Shown one piece after another: positions 9,693-19,399 of a DNA stretch of 64,000 nt. Positions within the stretch are counted from its first letter, which is position 1; the number at the start of each line of letters is the position of its first letter. Under the pieces are notes generated by a model, which saw only the letters and a list, made by a program, of their open reading frames with translations, made no database searches and was not told the DNA's origin. Position numbers and translations under genes: made by a program. This DNA comes from Bradyrhizobium sp. CB2312 (GTDB taxonomy: Bacteria > Pseudomonadota > Alphaproteobacteria > Rhizobiales > Xanthobacteraceae), in NCBI RefSeq assembly GCF_029714425.1, contig NZ_CP121668.1, positions 6,903,501-6,967,500 of the forward strand, in the 5' to 3' direction.

Positions 9693-11564
9693 ATGACCTC
9701 CGTGACCGACGACCTGCCGCTGGCGGCCGATTTTCCCAAGGCGACCGTCGAAGACTGGCGCAAGCTAGTCGATGGCGTGCTGAAGGGTGCGCCGTTCGAG
9801 AAGCTGGTCGGCAAGACCTATGACGGCCTCAAGATCGACCCGCTCTATCCGCGTGCCAAAGGTGTCGCGCCCGTGGTGGGCCGGCCTGCGGCCGCGCCGT
9901 GGCAGATCATTCAGCGGATCGATCATCCCGATGCAGTCGCCGCGAATGCGCAAGGACTGACCGATCTGGAGAACGGCGCAACGGGACTTGCGCTGGTGTT
10001 CGCCGGCGCCAATGGCGCTCACGGCTTCGGCCTGGAGCCTTCGGCCGATGCCGTCGCGAAAGTGTTGAAGGACATTCATCTCGATGCCGGCATCGGCATC
10101 GAGCTCGAGATCGGACCGCAATCGCGGATGGCCGCGATCCATGTCGCGGAATATGTCAAGAGCAACGGCCTCGATCCCGGCGCCTGCAACATCCGCTTCG
10201 GACTCGATCCGCTCGCGGCCGGCGCAGTGTGGGGCCATAGCCCTTACACCTGGGACGAGATCGTTCCCGCCGTCACCGGCGCGATCAAGGGCCTCGCCGC
10301 ACTCAGCTTCAAGGGACCGTTCGCATCCGCCGATGGACGCGTGATCCACGATGCCGGCGGCTCCGAGGTGCAGGAGCTCGCCTTCGTGCTCGCCTGCGGC
10401 GTCGCCTACTTACGCGCGATCGAAGGCGCCGGCATTCCGCTGGAGGCCGCGCAAGGCATGGTCTATGCGCGGCTTGCCGCCGATGCCGACCAGTTCCTGA
10501 CCATGGCCAAATTCCGCGCGCTGCGGCTGCTGTGGGCGCGAATCGAGACCGCGTGCGGATTGACGCCAAAGCCGCTGTTCATTGCCGCCGATACGGCCTG
10601 GCGCATGCTGACGCAGCGCGATCCCTATGTGAACATGCTGCGCGCGACGATCGCGACATTTTCGGCGGGGCTCGCCGGCGCCAACGCGATCACCGTGCTG
10701 CCGCACACGCTGGCGCTCGGCCTGCCTGATGCCTTCGCGCGGCGCGTGGCGCGCAATACGCAGCTCCTGCTGCTGGAGGAAAGCAATCTCGCCAGGGTCA
10801 GCGATCCCGCCGCCGGCGCCGGCGGCATCGAGACGCTGACCGCACAGCTCTGCGAAGCGGCCTGGGCGCTGTTCCAGGAGAGCGAGAAAGCCGGCGGCGC
10901 CTTCGCCGCGCTTCAGCAGGGCTTGTTCCAGAGCAGGGTCGCGGCCGCGCGAAAGGCGCGCGATGCCAACATCGCAAAGCGCCGTGACGTCCTGACCGGC
11001 GCCAGCGAGTTTCCGAACCTGCATGAGAGCGAGACGGCGGTGCTGAAGGCTACGCCGGTCGCGCTCGCGCCCTACGGCGAGCAGAAATACAAGTTCGATC
11101 CGCTCACCCCGATCCGGCTGGCGGAACCGTTCGAGGCGCTGCGCGACAAATCCGATGCGGCGCTGAAGGCGCGCGGCGCGCGGCCGAAGGTGTTTCTGGC
11201 CAATCTCGGCACGCCCGCCGATTTCACCGCGCGTGCGACCTTTGCCAAGAGCTTCTTCGAGGCGGGCGGCATCGAGGCCCTCGACAGCGAGGGTTTTGCC
11301 GATCCGGCCAGGCTGGCGGCCGCGTTCAAGGCCTCCGGCGCCGAGCTTGCCTGTCTTTGTTCCGGCGACAAGGTCTATGCGGAACACGCCGAAGCCGCCG
11401 CGAAGGCCCTGCAAAGCGCAGGCTGCAGACATATGTATCTCGCAGGCCGCCCGACTGATGCCGAGGCGGCGCTGCGGGCTGCCGGCGTCACCGGCTTCAT
11501 CTTTGCCGGGGCCGACGCGCTTGCCACGCTGCAGGACGCCTATCGACGGATGGAGCAGGCATGA
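9693..11564 (+). CDS. mutA: Methylmalonyl-CoA mutase, small (beta) subunit
   Basis: 623 residues. This is the non-catalytic partner of the heterodimeric adenosylcobalamin enzyme that interconverts methylmalonyl-CoA and succinyl-CoA. The TIM-barrel half is well preserved, but the C-terminal cobalamin-type domain lacks the DxHxxG motif: the equivalent stretch reads ANLGTPADFTARATF instead of QDGHDRG. That loss is normal for the small subunit. Start taken at ATG 9693 with GGGAG about 11 nt upstream; a TTG at 9675 is also open. The stop overlaps the next gene by 4 nt. Confidence 0.9.
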   Translation: MTSVTDDLPLAADFPKATVEDWRKLVDGVLKGAPFEKLVGKTYDGLKIDPLYPRAKGVAPVVGRPAAAPWQIIQRIDHPDAVAANAQGLTDLENGATGLALVFAGANGAHGFGLEPSADAVAKVLKDIHLDAGIGIELEIGPQSRMAAIHVAEYVKSNGLDPGACNIRFGLDPLAAGAVWGHSPYTWDEIVPAVTGAIKGLAALSFKGPFASADGRVIHDAGGSEVQELAFVLACGVAYLRAIEGAGIPLEAAQGMVYARLAADADQFLTMAKFRALRLLWARIETACGLTPKPLFIAADTAWRMLTQRDPYVNMLRATIATFSAGLAGANAITVLPHTLALGLPDAFARRVARNTQLLLLEESNLARVSDPAAGAGGIETLTAQLCEAAWALFQESEKAGGAFAALQQGLFQSRVAAARKARDANIAKRRDVLTGASEFPNLHESETAVLKATPVALAPYGEQKYKFDPLTPIRLAEPFEALRDKSDAALKARGARPKVFLANLGTPADFTARATFAKSFFEAGGIEALDSEGFADPARLAAAFKASGAELACLCSGDKVYAEHAEAAAKALQSAGCRHMYLAGRPTDAEAALRAAGVTGFIFAGADALATLQDAYRRMEQA

Positions 11565-12025
11565 CCAAAGCAGGCAAACCAGTTCTCACCGGCGGCTGCC
11601 AGTGCGGCGCCGTGCGCTTTGGCGTCATGACGGCGCCGACCCGGGTTTCGATCTGTCATTGCCGGATGTGCCAGAAGGCCAGTGGCGCGCCGTTCGCCTC
11701 CTTCGCCGACGTGAACAGGACGGAGCTTGCCTGGACCAAGGGAAAGCCCTCGTTCTTCCGCTCCTCCTCGATCGCCGAACGCGGCTTTTGCCCGGCCTGC
11801 GGCACGCCGCTGAGCTTCGGCCGCATCGACGGCGACCGCATCGAGATCATGACCGGTGCGTTCGACCGCCCCGACCACGTGGTGCCGACGCGGCAGTTCG
11901 GCACGGAGTCGCGGCTTGGCTGGGTGGTCGGCATCTCCAATCTGCCGAGCCAGACCACGCAACAGAATTACGGACCGGAGAAGATGGCGACCATCGTCAG
12001 CCATCAACATCCGGATCATGATTGA
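11561..12025 (+). CDS. GFA/CENP-V family zinc protein between mutA and mutB
   Basis: 154 residues with the glutathione-dependent formaldehyde-activating (GFA) fold. Zinc-binding cysteines are in [24 protein letters not shown] and FCPACGTPL. Most GFA proteins have no proven substrate, and formaldehyde-glutathione chemistry is not established for them. Its start overlaps the mutA stop (ATGA) and its stop is 16 nt before the chosen mutB start, so it is embedded in the mutase operon. It could also be a neutral passenger. Confidence 0.87.
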   Translation: MTKAGKPVLTGGCQCGAVRFGVMTAPTRVSICHCRMCQKASGAPFASFADVNRTELAWTKGKPSFFRSSSIAERGFCPACGTPLSFGRIDGDRIEIMTGAFDRPDHVVPTRQFGTESRLGWVVGISNLPSQTTQQNYGPEKMATIVSHQHPDHD

Positions 12026-12041
12026 GGATATGGTTGGAACC

Positions 12042-14198
12042 ATGACCCGCATTCCCAATTTCGCCGATGTCGCCTTCGAGCGCGCCGCCACCGCGGCGCC
12101 GTCAGGCAGCGCCGAGCCGTGGCTGACGCCCGAGGGCATTCTGGTGAAGCCCGCTTATGGCGAGGCAGATCTCGCCGGTCTCGATTTCCTCGAGACCTAT
12201 CCCGGCATCGCGCCCTATCTGCGCGGGCCCTACCCGACCATGTATGTCAACCAGCCCTGGACCGTCAGGCAATATGCCGGCTTCTCCACGGCGGAGGATT
12301 CGAACGCGTTCTATCGCCGCAACCTGGCTGCCGGACAGAAGGGCCTCTCGGTCGCCTTCGACCTTGCCACCCATCGCGGCTATGACTCTGATCATCCGCG
12401 CGTCGGCGGCGACGTCGGCATGGCCGGCGTGGCCATCGACTCCATCTACGACATGCGCACGCTGTTTGCGGGCATTCCGCTCGACCAGATGAGCGTGTCC
12501 ATGACCATGAACGGCGCCGTGCTGCCGATCCTCGCGCTCTACGTCGCGGCCGCCGAGGAACAGGGCGTGCCGCCGGAAAAGCTCTCAGGAACGATTCAGA
12601 ACGACATCCTGAAAGAGTTCATGGTGCGCAACACCTATATCTATCCGCCCGCGCCATCGATGCGGATCATCTCGGACATCTTCGCCTATACCTCGCAAAA
12701 GATGCCGAAATACAATTCGATCTCGATCTCCGGCTATCACATGCAGGAGGCCGGGGCGACGCAGGACCTCGAGCTTGCCTATACGCTCGCCGACGGCGTC
12801 GAATATCTGCGCGCCGGCCTTGCCGCGGGTCTCGACGTCGACCGCTTCGCCCCGCGGCTGTCGTTCTTCTGGGCGATCGGCATGAACTTCTTCATGGAGG
12901 TTGCCAAGCTGCGCGCCGCGCGCCTGCTCTGGGCGAAGCTGCTAAAACCCTTCAATCCGAAAGACCCGCGCTCGCTCTCCTTGCGCACACACAGCCAGAC
13001 CTCGGGCTGGTCGCTGACCGCGCAGGACGTGTTCAACAACGTGATGCGCACGACGGTGGAGGCGATGGCGGCGACGCAAGGCCACACCCAGTCGCTGCAC
13101 ACCAACGCGCTCGACGAGGCGTTGGCGCTGCCGACCGATTTCTCGGCGCGCATCGCCCGCAACACCCAGCTCTTCCTGCAGCAGGAGAGCGGCACCACCC
13201 GCATCATCGATCCCTGGGGCGGCTCGTATTACGTCGAGCGTCTCACGCGCGACCTCGCCGCGAAAGCCTGGAGCCATATCCAGGAGGTCGAGGAGCTCGG
13301 CGGCATGGCGAAAGCCATCGAAGCCGGCGTGCCGAAGCTGCGCATCGAAGAGGCCTCGGCCAAGACGCAGGCCCGCATCGATGCCGGCAAGCAGGCGGTG
13401 ATCGGCGTCAACAAGTACAAGCCGACCGACGAGGCGCCGATCGACATTCTCAAGGTCGACAATACCAATGTCCGCCGCTTGCAGATCGACAAGCTGACGA
13501 GATTGAAGTCGGAACGTAACCAGAAGGACGTCGACGCCGCGCTTGCCGCGCTGACGCGCTCGGCCGGCGAAGGCAACGGCAATCTGCTCGCGCTCGCGAT
13601 CGATGCGGCGCGGGCGAAAGCGACCGTCGGCGAAATCTCGGACGCGATGGAGAAAGTGTTCGGCCGGCACCGTGCCGAGATCAAATCCATCACCGGCGTC
13701 TACAAGCGGGAGGCGTCCAGCATGGGCAACCACGTCGAGAAGGTTCAGGCGCTGATCGACGCCTTCGAGGAGGCGGAAGGACGCCGCCCGCGCATCCTGG
13801 TCGCCAAGATCGGCCAGGACGGCCATGACCGCGGCCAGAAGGTGATCGCCTCGGCCTTTGCCGATATCGGCTTCGACGTCGACATCGGGCCGCTGTTCGC
13901 GACCGCGGACGAGGCCGCGCGGCAAGCGGTCGAGAACGACGTCCACATCCTCGGCGTCTCCTCGCTCGCCGCCGCCCATCTCACCGCCGTGCCGGAGCTC
14001 AAGGCCGCGCTGAAGAAGCAGGGCCGCGACGACATCATGATCATCGTCGGCGGCGTGGTGCCGCCGCAGGATTACGACGCGCTCTACGCGGCCGGCGCGG
14101 AAGGCATCTTCCCGCCCGGCACCGTGATCGCGGAGGCGGCCGAGGAGCTGATCCGCAAGCTGAATGCCCGGCTCGGGCATAGCGAGGCGGCGGAGTAG
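12042..14198 (+). CDS. mutB: Methylmalonyl-CoA mutase, large catalytic subunit
   Basis: 718 residues. This is the cobalamin-binding catalytic subunit, with an N-terminal TIM barrel containing [20 protein letters not shown] and a C-terminal B12 domain with [20 protein letters not shown], the canonical DxHxxG motif. It completes propionyl-CoA assimilation to succinyl-CoA. Start at ATG 12042; ATGs at 12018 and 12030 are also in frame, and no ribosome site decides clearly between them. Its GTPase chaperone meaB lies about 5.2 kb downstream on the same strand. Confidence 0.95.
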   Translation: MTRIPNFADVAFERAATAAPSGSAEPWLTPEGILVKPAYGEADLAGLDFLETYPGIAPYLRGPYPTMYVNQPWTVRQYAGFSTAEDSNAFYRRNLAAGQKGLSVAFDLATHRGYDSDHPRVGGDVGMAGVAIDSIYDMRTLFAGIPLDQMSVSMTMNGAVLPILALYVAAAEEQGVPPEKLSGTIQNDILKEFMVRNTYIYPPAPSMRIISDIFAYTSQKMPKYNSISISGYHMQEAGATQDLELAYTLADGVEYLRAGLAAGLDVDRFAPRLSFFWAIGMNFFMEVAKLRAARLLWAKLLKPFNPKDPRSLSLRTHSQTSGWSLTAQDVFNNVMRTTVEAMAATQGHTQSLHTNALDEALALPTDFSARIARNTQLFLQQESGTTRIIDPWGGSYYVERLTRDLAAKAWSHIQEVEELGGMAKAIEAGVPKLRIEEASAKTQARIDAGKQAVIGVNKYKPTDEAPIDILKVDNTNVRRLQIDKLTRLKSERNQKDVDAALAALTRSAGEGNGNLLALAIDAARAKATVGEISDAMEKVFGRHRAEIKSITGVYKREASSMGNHVEKVQALIDAFEEAEGRRPRILVAKIGQDGHDRGQKVIASAFADIGFDVDIGPLFATADEAARQAVENDVHILGVSSLAAAHLTAVPELKAALKKQGRDDIMIIVGGVVPPQDYDALYAAGAEGIFPPGTVIAEAAEELIRKLNARLGHSEAAE

Positions 14199-14235
14199 AT
14201 GATAGGCTGGCCGGGTAACCGGCCAGGTTGTGTCC

Positions 14236-14532
14236 ATGACACGTGATGAAATCGTCGCCGCGATACGCAGGAACGCTGATGCCATCAAAGGCAAGGGCGT
14301 GTCGAAGCTTGGCATCTTCGGCTCGCGGACTCGCGATGACTATCCGCCGGCCAGCGACATTGACGTCCTGGTCGAGGTTGAACCGGCGGTCTCTTTCTCG
14401 CTACTCAACCTGATCGATGTCGAGCAGATCATCGAGGAGGCGACCGGCTTGCAGGCGCAGGCAACCGTCCGGCGCTCCATCTCCCCCCACCTTGCGCACC
14501 AGATAGCCGACGACTTCCTCGAAGTCTTTTGA
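14236..14532 (+). CDS. Orphan MNT-type nucleotidyltransferase
   Basis: 98 residues, a minimal nucleotidyltransferase. The catalytic GSx10DxD motif is intact: G29-S30 and D41/D43 in GSRTRDDYPPASDIDVL. MntA-like proteins are antitoxins that modify a HEPN toxin with nucleotides. No HEPN gene follows; the next gene encodes an exported protein. ATG 14236 is preferred over GTG 14230 for ribosome-site spacing. It is related in layout to the MNT gene at 18740 but not near-identical. Confidence 0.8.
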   Translation: MTRDEIVAAIRRNADAIKGKGVSKLGIFGSRTRDDYPPASDIDVLVEVEPAVSFSLLNLIDVEQIIEEATGLQAQATVRRSISPHLAHQIADDFLEVF

Positions 14533-14555
14533 CGCTCAGTTAGGGAGCACAATCC

Positions 14556-15338
14556 TTGAAGTTCATGAGCCGTTTGAGCGTCGCCATGGCGCTTAGCGCA
14601 ACGTGCGTAATATCCGCCCTTGCCGCCGACCCCAAGCCCGACGCCGTCGTCAAGAACAAGAGCATCGAGGCGCGAATCTTCCTCGACGACAAGATCAAGG
14701 CCGATGCTGCGCTGGCAGCGGATTGTCTCGCCGAAGGCAGGAAGTGGCTCGACAAGAGCGCAGCCGAAGCTGCCGCATCGCGCAAGGAAGATCCGCAGTT
14801 CTTCAGGGACGGCGGCTGGGATTTCGAGCGCAAATATGCGATCCGCTCGGTCGTTGCCGATCGTTATGTCAGCGTGCTGCGCAACGACTACATGGACACC
14901 CACGGCGCCCATCCCAACTCGGACGTGAACACGGTCCTGTGGGACAAGGCCGAGGGCAAGCGCATCTCGATCCGGCCCTTCTTCACCGAGACCGCCGACA
15001 AGGGGCCGACCATGAAAGCGATGGTGAAGACCATCATCGCCTCGCTCAAAGTCGAGAAGAAGAAGCGCGACACCAGCGAGACCGCAACCGACGAATGGTT
15101 CAAGAGCGTGGAGCCGAGCCTGCTCAAGATCGGCGCGGTGACGCTCGCGCCTTCAACCGAGGCGGGCAAGGGCTCCGGACTAACCTTCCATTATCCGCCC
15201 TATGCGGTAGGTCCCTACGCCGAAGGCGAATATGTCGCCTTCGTGCCGTGGGAGACCCTTAAGCCGTATCTCACCGCGGAGGGCATCCGCATTTTCGGCG
15301 GCGAGCGGCCGAAGGGCGACGCGGAGGAGCCGCAGTGA
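14556..15338 (+). CDS. Exported DUF3298/DUF4163-like protein
   Basis: 260 residues with an N-terminal signal peptide (SVAMALSATCVISALAAD). The body resembles the DUF4163-DUF3298 arrangement seen in RsiV and PdaC-like extracytoplasmic proteins, with SVLRNDYMDTHGAHPNSDVN in the centre and FHYPPYAVGPYAEGEYVAFV near the end. The latter 'Y-x-pYaxGPyaeG' stretch is characteristic of DUF3298. Function is unproven, perhaps carbohydrate or peptidoglycan related. The start is probably TTG 14556, since TAGGGAG lies 8 nt upstream; ATG 14565 is the alternative. Confidence 0.75.
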   Translation: MKFMSRLSVAMALSATCVISALAADPKPDAVVKNKSIEARIFLDDKIKADAALAADCLAEGRKWLDKSAAEAAASRKEDPQFFRDGGWDFERKYAIRSVVADRYVSVLRNDYMDTHGAHPNSDVNTVLWDKAEGKRISIRPFFTETADKGPTMKAMVKTIIASLKVEKKKRDTSETATDEWFKSVEPSLLKIGAVTLAPSTEAGKGSGLTFHYPPYAVGPYAEGEYVAFVPWETLKPYLTAEGIRIFGGERPKGDAEEPQ

Positions 15339-15469
15339 GCATGTTTTGAGCAGCGCCACGTTGCTCACAGCACGCTGGTAGCGCTACCTTGCGGCGGCGC
15401 CGCAAAGCCGACTAGAATGCTTTCATTGACAAGAGCGCCCGAGGTTACGGGCGCCGCTGGGAGGCATTC

Positions 15470-16462
15470 ATGTCCAAGATGACGCGCCGCACTTTTGCGG
15501 CTTCAAGCGCCGCAGTCGCGGCATCCGCCGCTTTCGGCTTCAAGCCCGCACTGGCGCAAGCCTATCCGGCACGGCCGGTCACCGTCATCGTGCCCTGGGG
15601 CGCGGGCGGCGGCACGGACGCAACCGCGCGCATCGTCGCAGCGCTGCTCGAAAAGGACCTTGGCCAGCCCTTCAACGTGGTCAACCGCACCGGCGGCTCC
15701 GGCGTGGTCGGCCATAGCGCCATCGCGACCGCGCAGCCCGACGGCTACACCATCGGCATGCTCACGGTCGAAATCTCGATGATGCACTGGCAGGGCCTCA
15801 CCGATCTGACGCCCCGGAGCTACACGCCGCTGGCGCTGATGAACGAGGACCCGCCGGGCATCCAGGTGTCCTCCTCCTCGCCCTACAAGACGGTGAAAGA
15901 GCTCGCCGAGGCGATCAAGGCGGCGCCTCCCGGCAAGTTCAAGGCGTCGGGCACGGGCCAGGGCGGCATCTGGCACCTGGCGCTGGTTGGCTGGATGCAG
16001 GCGATGGGCCTGCCCGCCAACCAGGTCGCCTGGGTGCCATCGAACGGCGCCGCACCGGCGATGCAGGACCTTGCCGCCGGCGGCCTCGACCTCACCACCT
16101 GCTCGGTGCCGGAGGCGCGCGCCATCATCGAGGCCGGCAAGGCCAGGAGCCTCGCCATCATGGCGCCGGCGCGCAATCCGATCTTCAAGGACGTGCCGAC
16201 GCTGAAGGAGGCGATGGGCATCGACTACGCGACCGGCGCCTGGCGCGGCATCGGCGCGCCGAAGAACCTGCCGCCGGAGATCGCAACCAAGCTCACCGCG
16301 GCCCTGAAGAAGGTCTACGACTCCGCCGAGTTCAAGGACTTCATGAGCAATCGCGGCTTTGGCACTGTCTGGGGCGATGCCGCCCATTTCGCCGGCTTCA
16401 TGGACAAGGGCGATGCCCAGATGGGCGAAGCGATGAAGGCGGCCGGCCTGAGCAAGGCGTGA
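15470..16462 (+). CDS. tctC: Tripartite tricarboxylate transporter substrate-binding protein (TctC/Bug family)
   Basis: 330 residues. A periplasmic binding protein of the Bug family that delivers carboxylates to the TctAB membrane complex. The N-terminus MTRRTFAASSAAVAASAAF is a likely Tat signal, and mature-protein motifs include YPARPVTVIVPWGAGGGTD and the carboxylate-binding loop region around GTGQGGIWHLAL. GGGAGG sits just upstream of ATG 15470. The ligand is not predictable. It is followed by tctB and tctA in the usual order. Confidence 0.9.
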   Translation: MSKMTRRTFAASSAAVAASAAFGFKPALAQAYPARPVTVIVPWGAGGGTDATARIVAALLEKDLGQPFNVVNRTGGSGVVGHSAIATAQPDGYTIGMLTVEISMMHWQGLTDLTPRSYTPLALMNEDPPGIQVSSSSPYKTVKELAEAIKAAPPGKFKASGTGQGGIWHLALVGWMQAMGLPANQVAWVPSNGAAPAMQDLAAGGLDLTTCSVPEARAIIEAGKARSLAIMAPARNPIFKDVPTLKEAMGIDYATGAWRGIGAPKNLPPEIATKLTAALKKVYDSAEFKDFMSNRGFGTVWGDAAHFAGFMDKGDAQMGEAMKAAGLSKA

Positions 16463-16467
16463 TTGTT

Positions 16468-16616
16468 CACCTCTCCCCGCTTGCGGGGAGAGGTCGAATT
16501 CGAGCTTTGCTCGAATTCGGGTGAGGGGGAGTCTCCGCGAATCCAACTCTCACCGTCCGCGCGGAAAGTCCCCTCACCCCGACCCTCTCTCCGTAAGAAC
16601 GGGGCGAGGGAGAAGA
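16468..16616. repeat. Dispersed CTCTCCCCGC repeat upstream of tctB
   Basis: Composed of the hairpin CCTCTCCCCGCTTGCGGGGAGAGG, a second hairpin (CGAATTCGAGC with GCTCGAATTCG) and a CCCTCACCCC...GAGGGAGAAG tail. A related element is found inside dnaE2 at 44434-44540. Confidence 0.7.
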
Positions 16617-16636
16617 ACACTCATAGGACTCCTCCC

Positions 16637-17128
16637 ATGCGTCTTCCCGACTCCGTCACGGGATCGTTTCTCGTCGTGCTCGGCGCGGCTGCCGCCTATG
16701 GCGGCTACATCCTGCCGCCGGTGCCGGGGCAGCCGGTCGGCCCCAACGTGTTCCCGCTCGTGATCGGCACCGGCCTTGCGCTGTGCGGGCTCGCGATCGT
16801 GTTCGGGATCGGCCATTCCTTCGAAGAGGAGGAAGAGCTGGTCCCGCTCGAGGACGGACAGGCGGCCGCACCGCCGCCGCAGAGCAAGCTCTACGGCCTG
16901 CGCGCCCTGCTGCCGCCGGCGCTGCTGCTGTTCTACGTCTTCGCCGCCGACCGGCTCGGCTTCATCATCACCGCGGCGATCATGGTCTACGTCACCTCCA
17001 CCGCGCTCGGGGCGAAGTGGAAGCTGGCGCTGCCGCTCGCAGCACTATCGCCCTTCGCCATCCACCTCATCTTCGGCAAGCTGCTGCGCGTGCCGCTTCC
17101 CGCCGGCCTGTTGCCGACGCCCTGGTGA
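16637..17128 (+). CDS. tctB: Tripartite tricarboxylate transporter small membrane subunit (TctB family)
   Basis: 163 residues with four predicted membrane segments, for example SFLVVLGAAAAYGGYIL at the start and ALLPPALLLFYVFAADRLGF near residue 100. TctB is the small integral subunit paired with TctA. ATG 16637 was chosen since the longer frame reads through the upstream repeat. tctA starts 4 nt after its stop, so the two are coupled. Confidence 0.88.
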   Translation: MRLPDSVTGSFLVVLGAAAAYGGYILPPVPGQPVGPNVFPLVIGTGLALCGLAIVFGIGHSFEEEEELVPLEDGQAAAPPPQSKLYGLRALLPPALLLFYVFAADRLGFIITAAIMVYVTSTALGAKWKLALPLAALSPFAIHLIFGKLLRVPLPAGLLPTPW

Positions 17129-17132
17129 TCCC

Positions 17133-18644
17133 ATGCTCAAGACCCTGATTGATGCCCTCGCGCTGATCTCCACCTGGGAGGTCATCATCGCGATGTTCGC
17201 CGCCTCCGTGTACGGGCTCGTGATCGGCTCGCTGCCCGGCCTGTCGGCGACGATGGCGACCGCCCTGCTCGTGCCCGTCACCTTCTATCTGTCGCCGATC
17301 GCGGCGATCGCGACCATCGTCGCGGCGTCCTCGATGGCGATCTTCTCCGGCGACATTCCCGGCGCGCTCTTGCGCATTCCCGGCACGCCCGCCTCCGCCG
17401 CCTATGCCGACGAGGCCTATGCCATGACGCGGAAGGGCCAGGCCGAGCTCGCGTTAGGTGCCGGCGTCTGGTTCTCCGCCGTCGGCGGCATCGCCGGCGT
17501 GCTGTCGCTGATGATTTTGGCGCCGCCGCTCGCCGAGATCGCGCTGTCGTTCTCGACCTTCGAATATTTCTGGCTGGCGCTGCTCGGCCTGATGTGCGCG
17601 ACCTTGGTGGCGCGCTCCTCGCCGGTGAAGGCCATCGCCGGCATGTTCCTCGGCCTGCTCGTCTCCTGCATCGGCATCGAGAATCCCGGCGGTGTGCCGC
17701 GCTTCACCTTCGGCATCACCGATCTGTTCGGCGGCATCGAGCCGATCCCGGCCCTCGTCGGCGTGTTCGCGGTGGCGCAGGTGATGCGCGCGATGCTGAC
17801 GCCGGAGCCACCGCCGCTGCCGCGGCGCAAATTCGGAAGCATCATGGCCGGCCAGTGGCTTCTGACGAAGAAGTACCATTGGCAGATGACGCGCGGGAAC
17901 ATCGTCGGCATCATCATCGGCGTGCTGCCGGGCGCTGGCGCCGACATGGCCGCGTGGGTCTCCTACGCCATGTCGAAGCGCTTCTCCAAGGAGAAGGAAA
18001 AGTTCGGCACCGGCCATGTCGAGGGCCTGGTCGAGGCCGGCGCCAGCAACAATGCCAGCATCGCGTCGGGCTGGGTGCCCTCGCTGCTGTTCGGCATCCC
18101 CGGCGACACCATCGCCGCGATCGCGATCGGCGTGCTCTACATGAAGGGCCTCAATCCCGGCCCGACGCTGTTCACCGAGAAAGCGTCGAGCATGTACGCG
18201 ATCTACCTGATGTTCATCATCGCGAACGTCCTGATGATCCCGCTCGGCATCGCCATGATCCGGGTTGCCGCCTACATCCTGCTGGCGCCGCGCTCGACCG
18301 TGATGCCGATCATCATGCTGTGCTGCGCGGTCGGCTCGTTCGCTATCGGCAACAACATGTTCGGCGTCGTCACCGTCGCCGCCTTCGGCGTGATCGGCTA
18401 CGTCATGGAAGCCAACGGCTATCCCGTCGCCGCCATGGTGCTCGGCATCGTCATGGGCACCATGGTCGAGCAGGCCTTTGTGACCTCGCTGATCAAGTCC
18501 GACGGCAGCATCCTGCCGTTCTTCGAACGGCCGGTCGCCGCCATCCTCGCCTCCATGGCGATCGGCGCCCTGCTGTGGCCGGTGATGGTGTGGGTGTGGC
18601 GCAAGGTGAAACCGATGCAGACGGCGGCGGCAACGACCCGGTGA
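17133..18644 (+). CDS. tctA: Tripartite tricarboxylate transporter large permease (TctA family)
   Basis: 503 residues, the usual TctA length, with about 11-12 membrane segments. Diagnostic family motifs are GSLPGLSATMATALLVPVTF near residue 30 and VGIIIGVLPGAGADMAAWVS near residue 260. These two related GxxPGxg(a/s) repeats form the core of the secondary, proton-driven transporter. The complete TctC-B-A set is present, so the system should be functional. Confidence 0.92.
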   Translation: MLKTLIDALALISTWEVIIAMFAASVYGLVIGSLPGLSATMATALLVPVTFYLSPIAAIATIVAASSMAIFSGDIPGALLRIPGTPASAAYADEAYAMTRKGQAELALGAGVWFSAVGGIAGVLSLMILAPPLAEIALSFSTFEYFWLALLGLMCATLVARSSPVKAIAGMFLGLLVSCIGIENPGGVPRFTFGITDLFGGIEPIPALVGVFAVAQVMRAMLTPEPPPLPRRKFGSIMAGQWLLTKKYHWQMTRGNIVGIIIGVLPGAGADMAAWVSYAMSKRFSKEKEKFGTGHVEGLVEAGASNNASIASGWVPSLLFGIPGDTIAAIAIGVLYMKGLNPGPTLFTEKASSMYAIYLMFIIANVLMIPLGIAMIRVAAYILLAPRSTVMPIIMLCCAVGSFAIGNNMFGVVTVAAFGVIGYVMEANGYPVAAMVLGIVMGTMVEQAFVTSLIKSDGSILPFFERPVAAILASMAIGALLWPVMVWVWRKVKPMQTAAATTR

Positions 18645-18739
18645 TATCGGGCGGGCGGCCCTCGCCTGCCCCGGCGGGGAAGGTCGAGCTGGTTCCGCTA
18701 TAGCTGGGCCGGGCGGTCGCCCTGTGCTAGTATTCGGTC

Positions 18740-19054
18740 ATGGCCGAGGTCGCAGACATTCCACTCCAGGCGCTTGTCGGGAAGATCCGAGAGCTTGCTC
18801 CCGCCCTGAGGGCTGCGGGTGTCACGCGGCTTTACCTTTTCGGGTCTCGCGCGCGCGGCGACGCTCGGCCTGACAGCGACCTCGACATACTCGTCGAGAC
18901 GACCTCGCGCGAGGAAACGACGCGGTTCGATTACTTCAGAGTCCTGCACCTGATCGAGGACCATGTCGGCCTTCGAGCGCAAATATCGATGCGAGACCTG
19001 CTGAAGCCGCGCATAGCCGAGCGGATCGCGGATGATCTGGTTGAGGTCTTCTGA
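18740..19054 (+). CDS. MntA-like nucleotidyltransferase antitoxin
   Basis: 104 residues with an intact GSx10DxD motif (G35-S36 and D47/D49 in GSRARGDARPDSDLDIL). In characterised HepT-MntA systems this enzyme adds AMP units to the HEPN toxin and silences it. The next gene starts right after its stop codon (TGA-ATG with no gap) and encodes a HEPN protein, so this is a two-gene toxin-antitoxin operon inserted between tctA and meaB. Confidence 0.88.
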   Translation: MAEVADIPLQALVGKIRELAPALRAAGVTRLYLFGSRARGDARPDSDLDILVETTSREETTRFDYFRVLHLIEDHVGLRAQISMRDLLKPRIAERIADDLVEVF

Positions 19055-19399
19055 ATGCCGCCGACGGTGGAAGACCGACTACGAGACATTCTGGAAGCGA
19101 TCACCGACATCGAAGGTGTCGTGAAGAACCTCACCCTCGATCAGTTCGTCTCTGAAAAGACCTCCCGCCTTGCAATCGAGCGGCTTCTCGAGATCATCTG
19201 CGAGGCATCGAGATTCATCCCGGATGAGGTCAAGCGAACCGAGCCCGGAATCGACTGGCGCAAGATGATCGACTTCGGAAATCTTCTGCGTCATGCCTAC
19301 CATATGACGAAGGCCGAGATCGTTTGGGACATCATTCAAACCCACCTTCCACCATTGAAGTCTTGCGCCGAGAGACACATTCGCATGTCGGGCCGCTAG
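19055..19399 (+). CDS. HEPN (DUF86, HepT-like) protein of an MNT/HEPN toxin-antitoxin pair
   Basis: 114 all-helical residues of the DUF86 family. HepT toxins are RNases with an Rx4HxY motif. Here the aligned stretch is G75-NLLR-H80-A-Y82 (FGNLLRHAYH): the His and the modifiable Tyr are kept, but the Arg is Gly, with another Arg at position 79. GNxLRHxY is, from memory, a recurrent DUF86 variant rather than a random mutation. RNase activity is therefore uncertain. It is coupled directly to the MNT gene. Confidence 0.85.
   Translation: MPPTVEDRLRDILEAITDIEGVVKNLTLDQFVSEKTSRLAIERLLEIICEASRFIPDEVKRTEPGIDWRKMIDFGNLLRHAYHMTKAEIVWDIIQTHLPPLKSCAERHIRMSGR

Noticed and set aside
12942..14315. 457-residue minus-strand open frame opposite mutB
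   Set aside because: mutB is certain on the other strand, and this frame has no recognisable motif.
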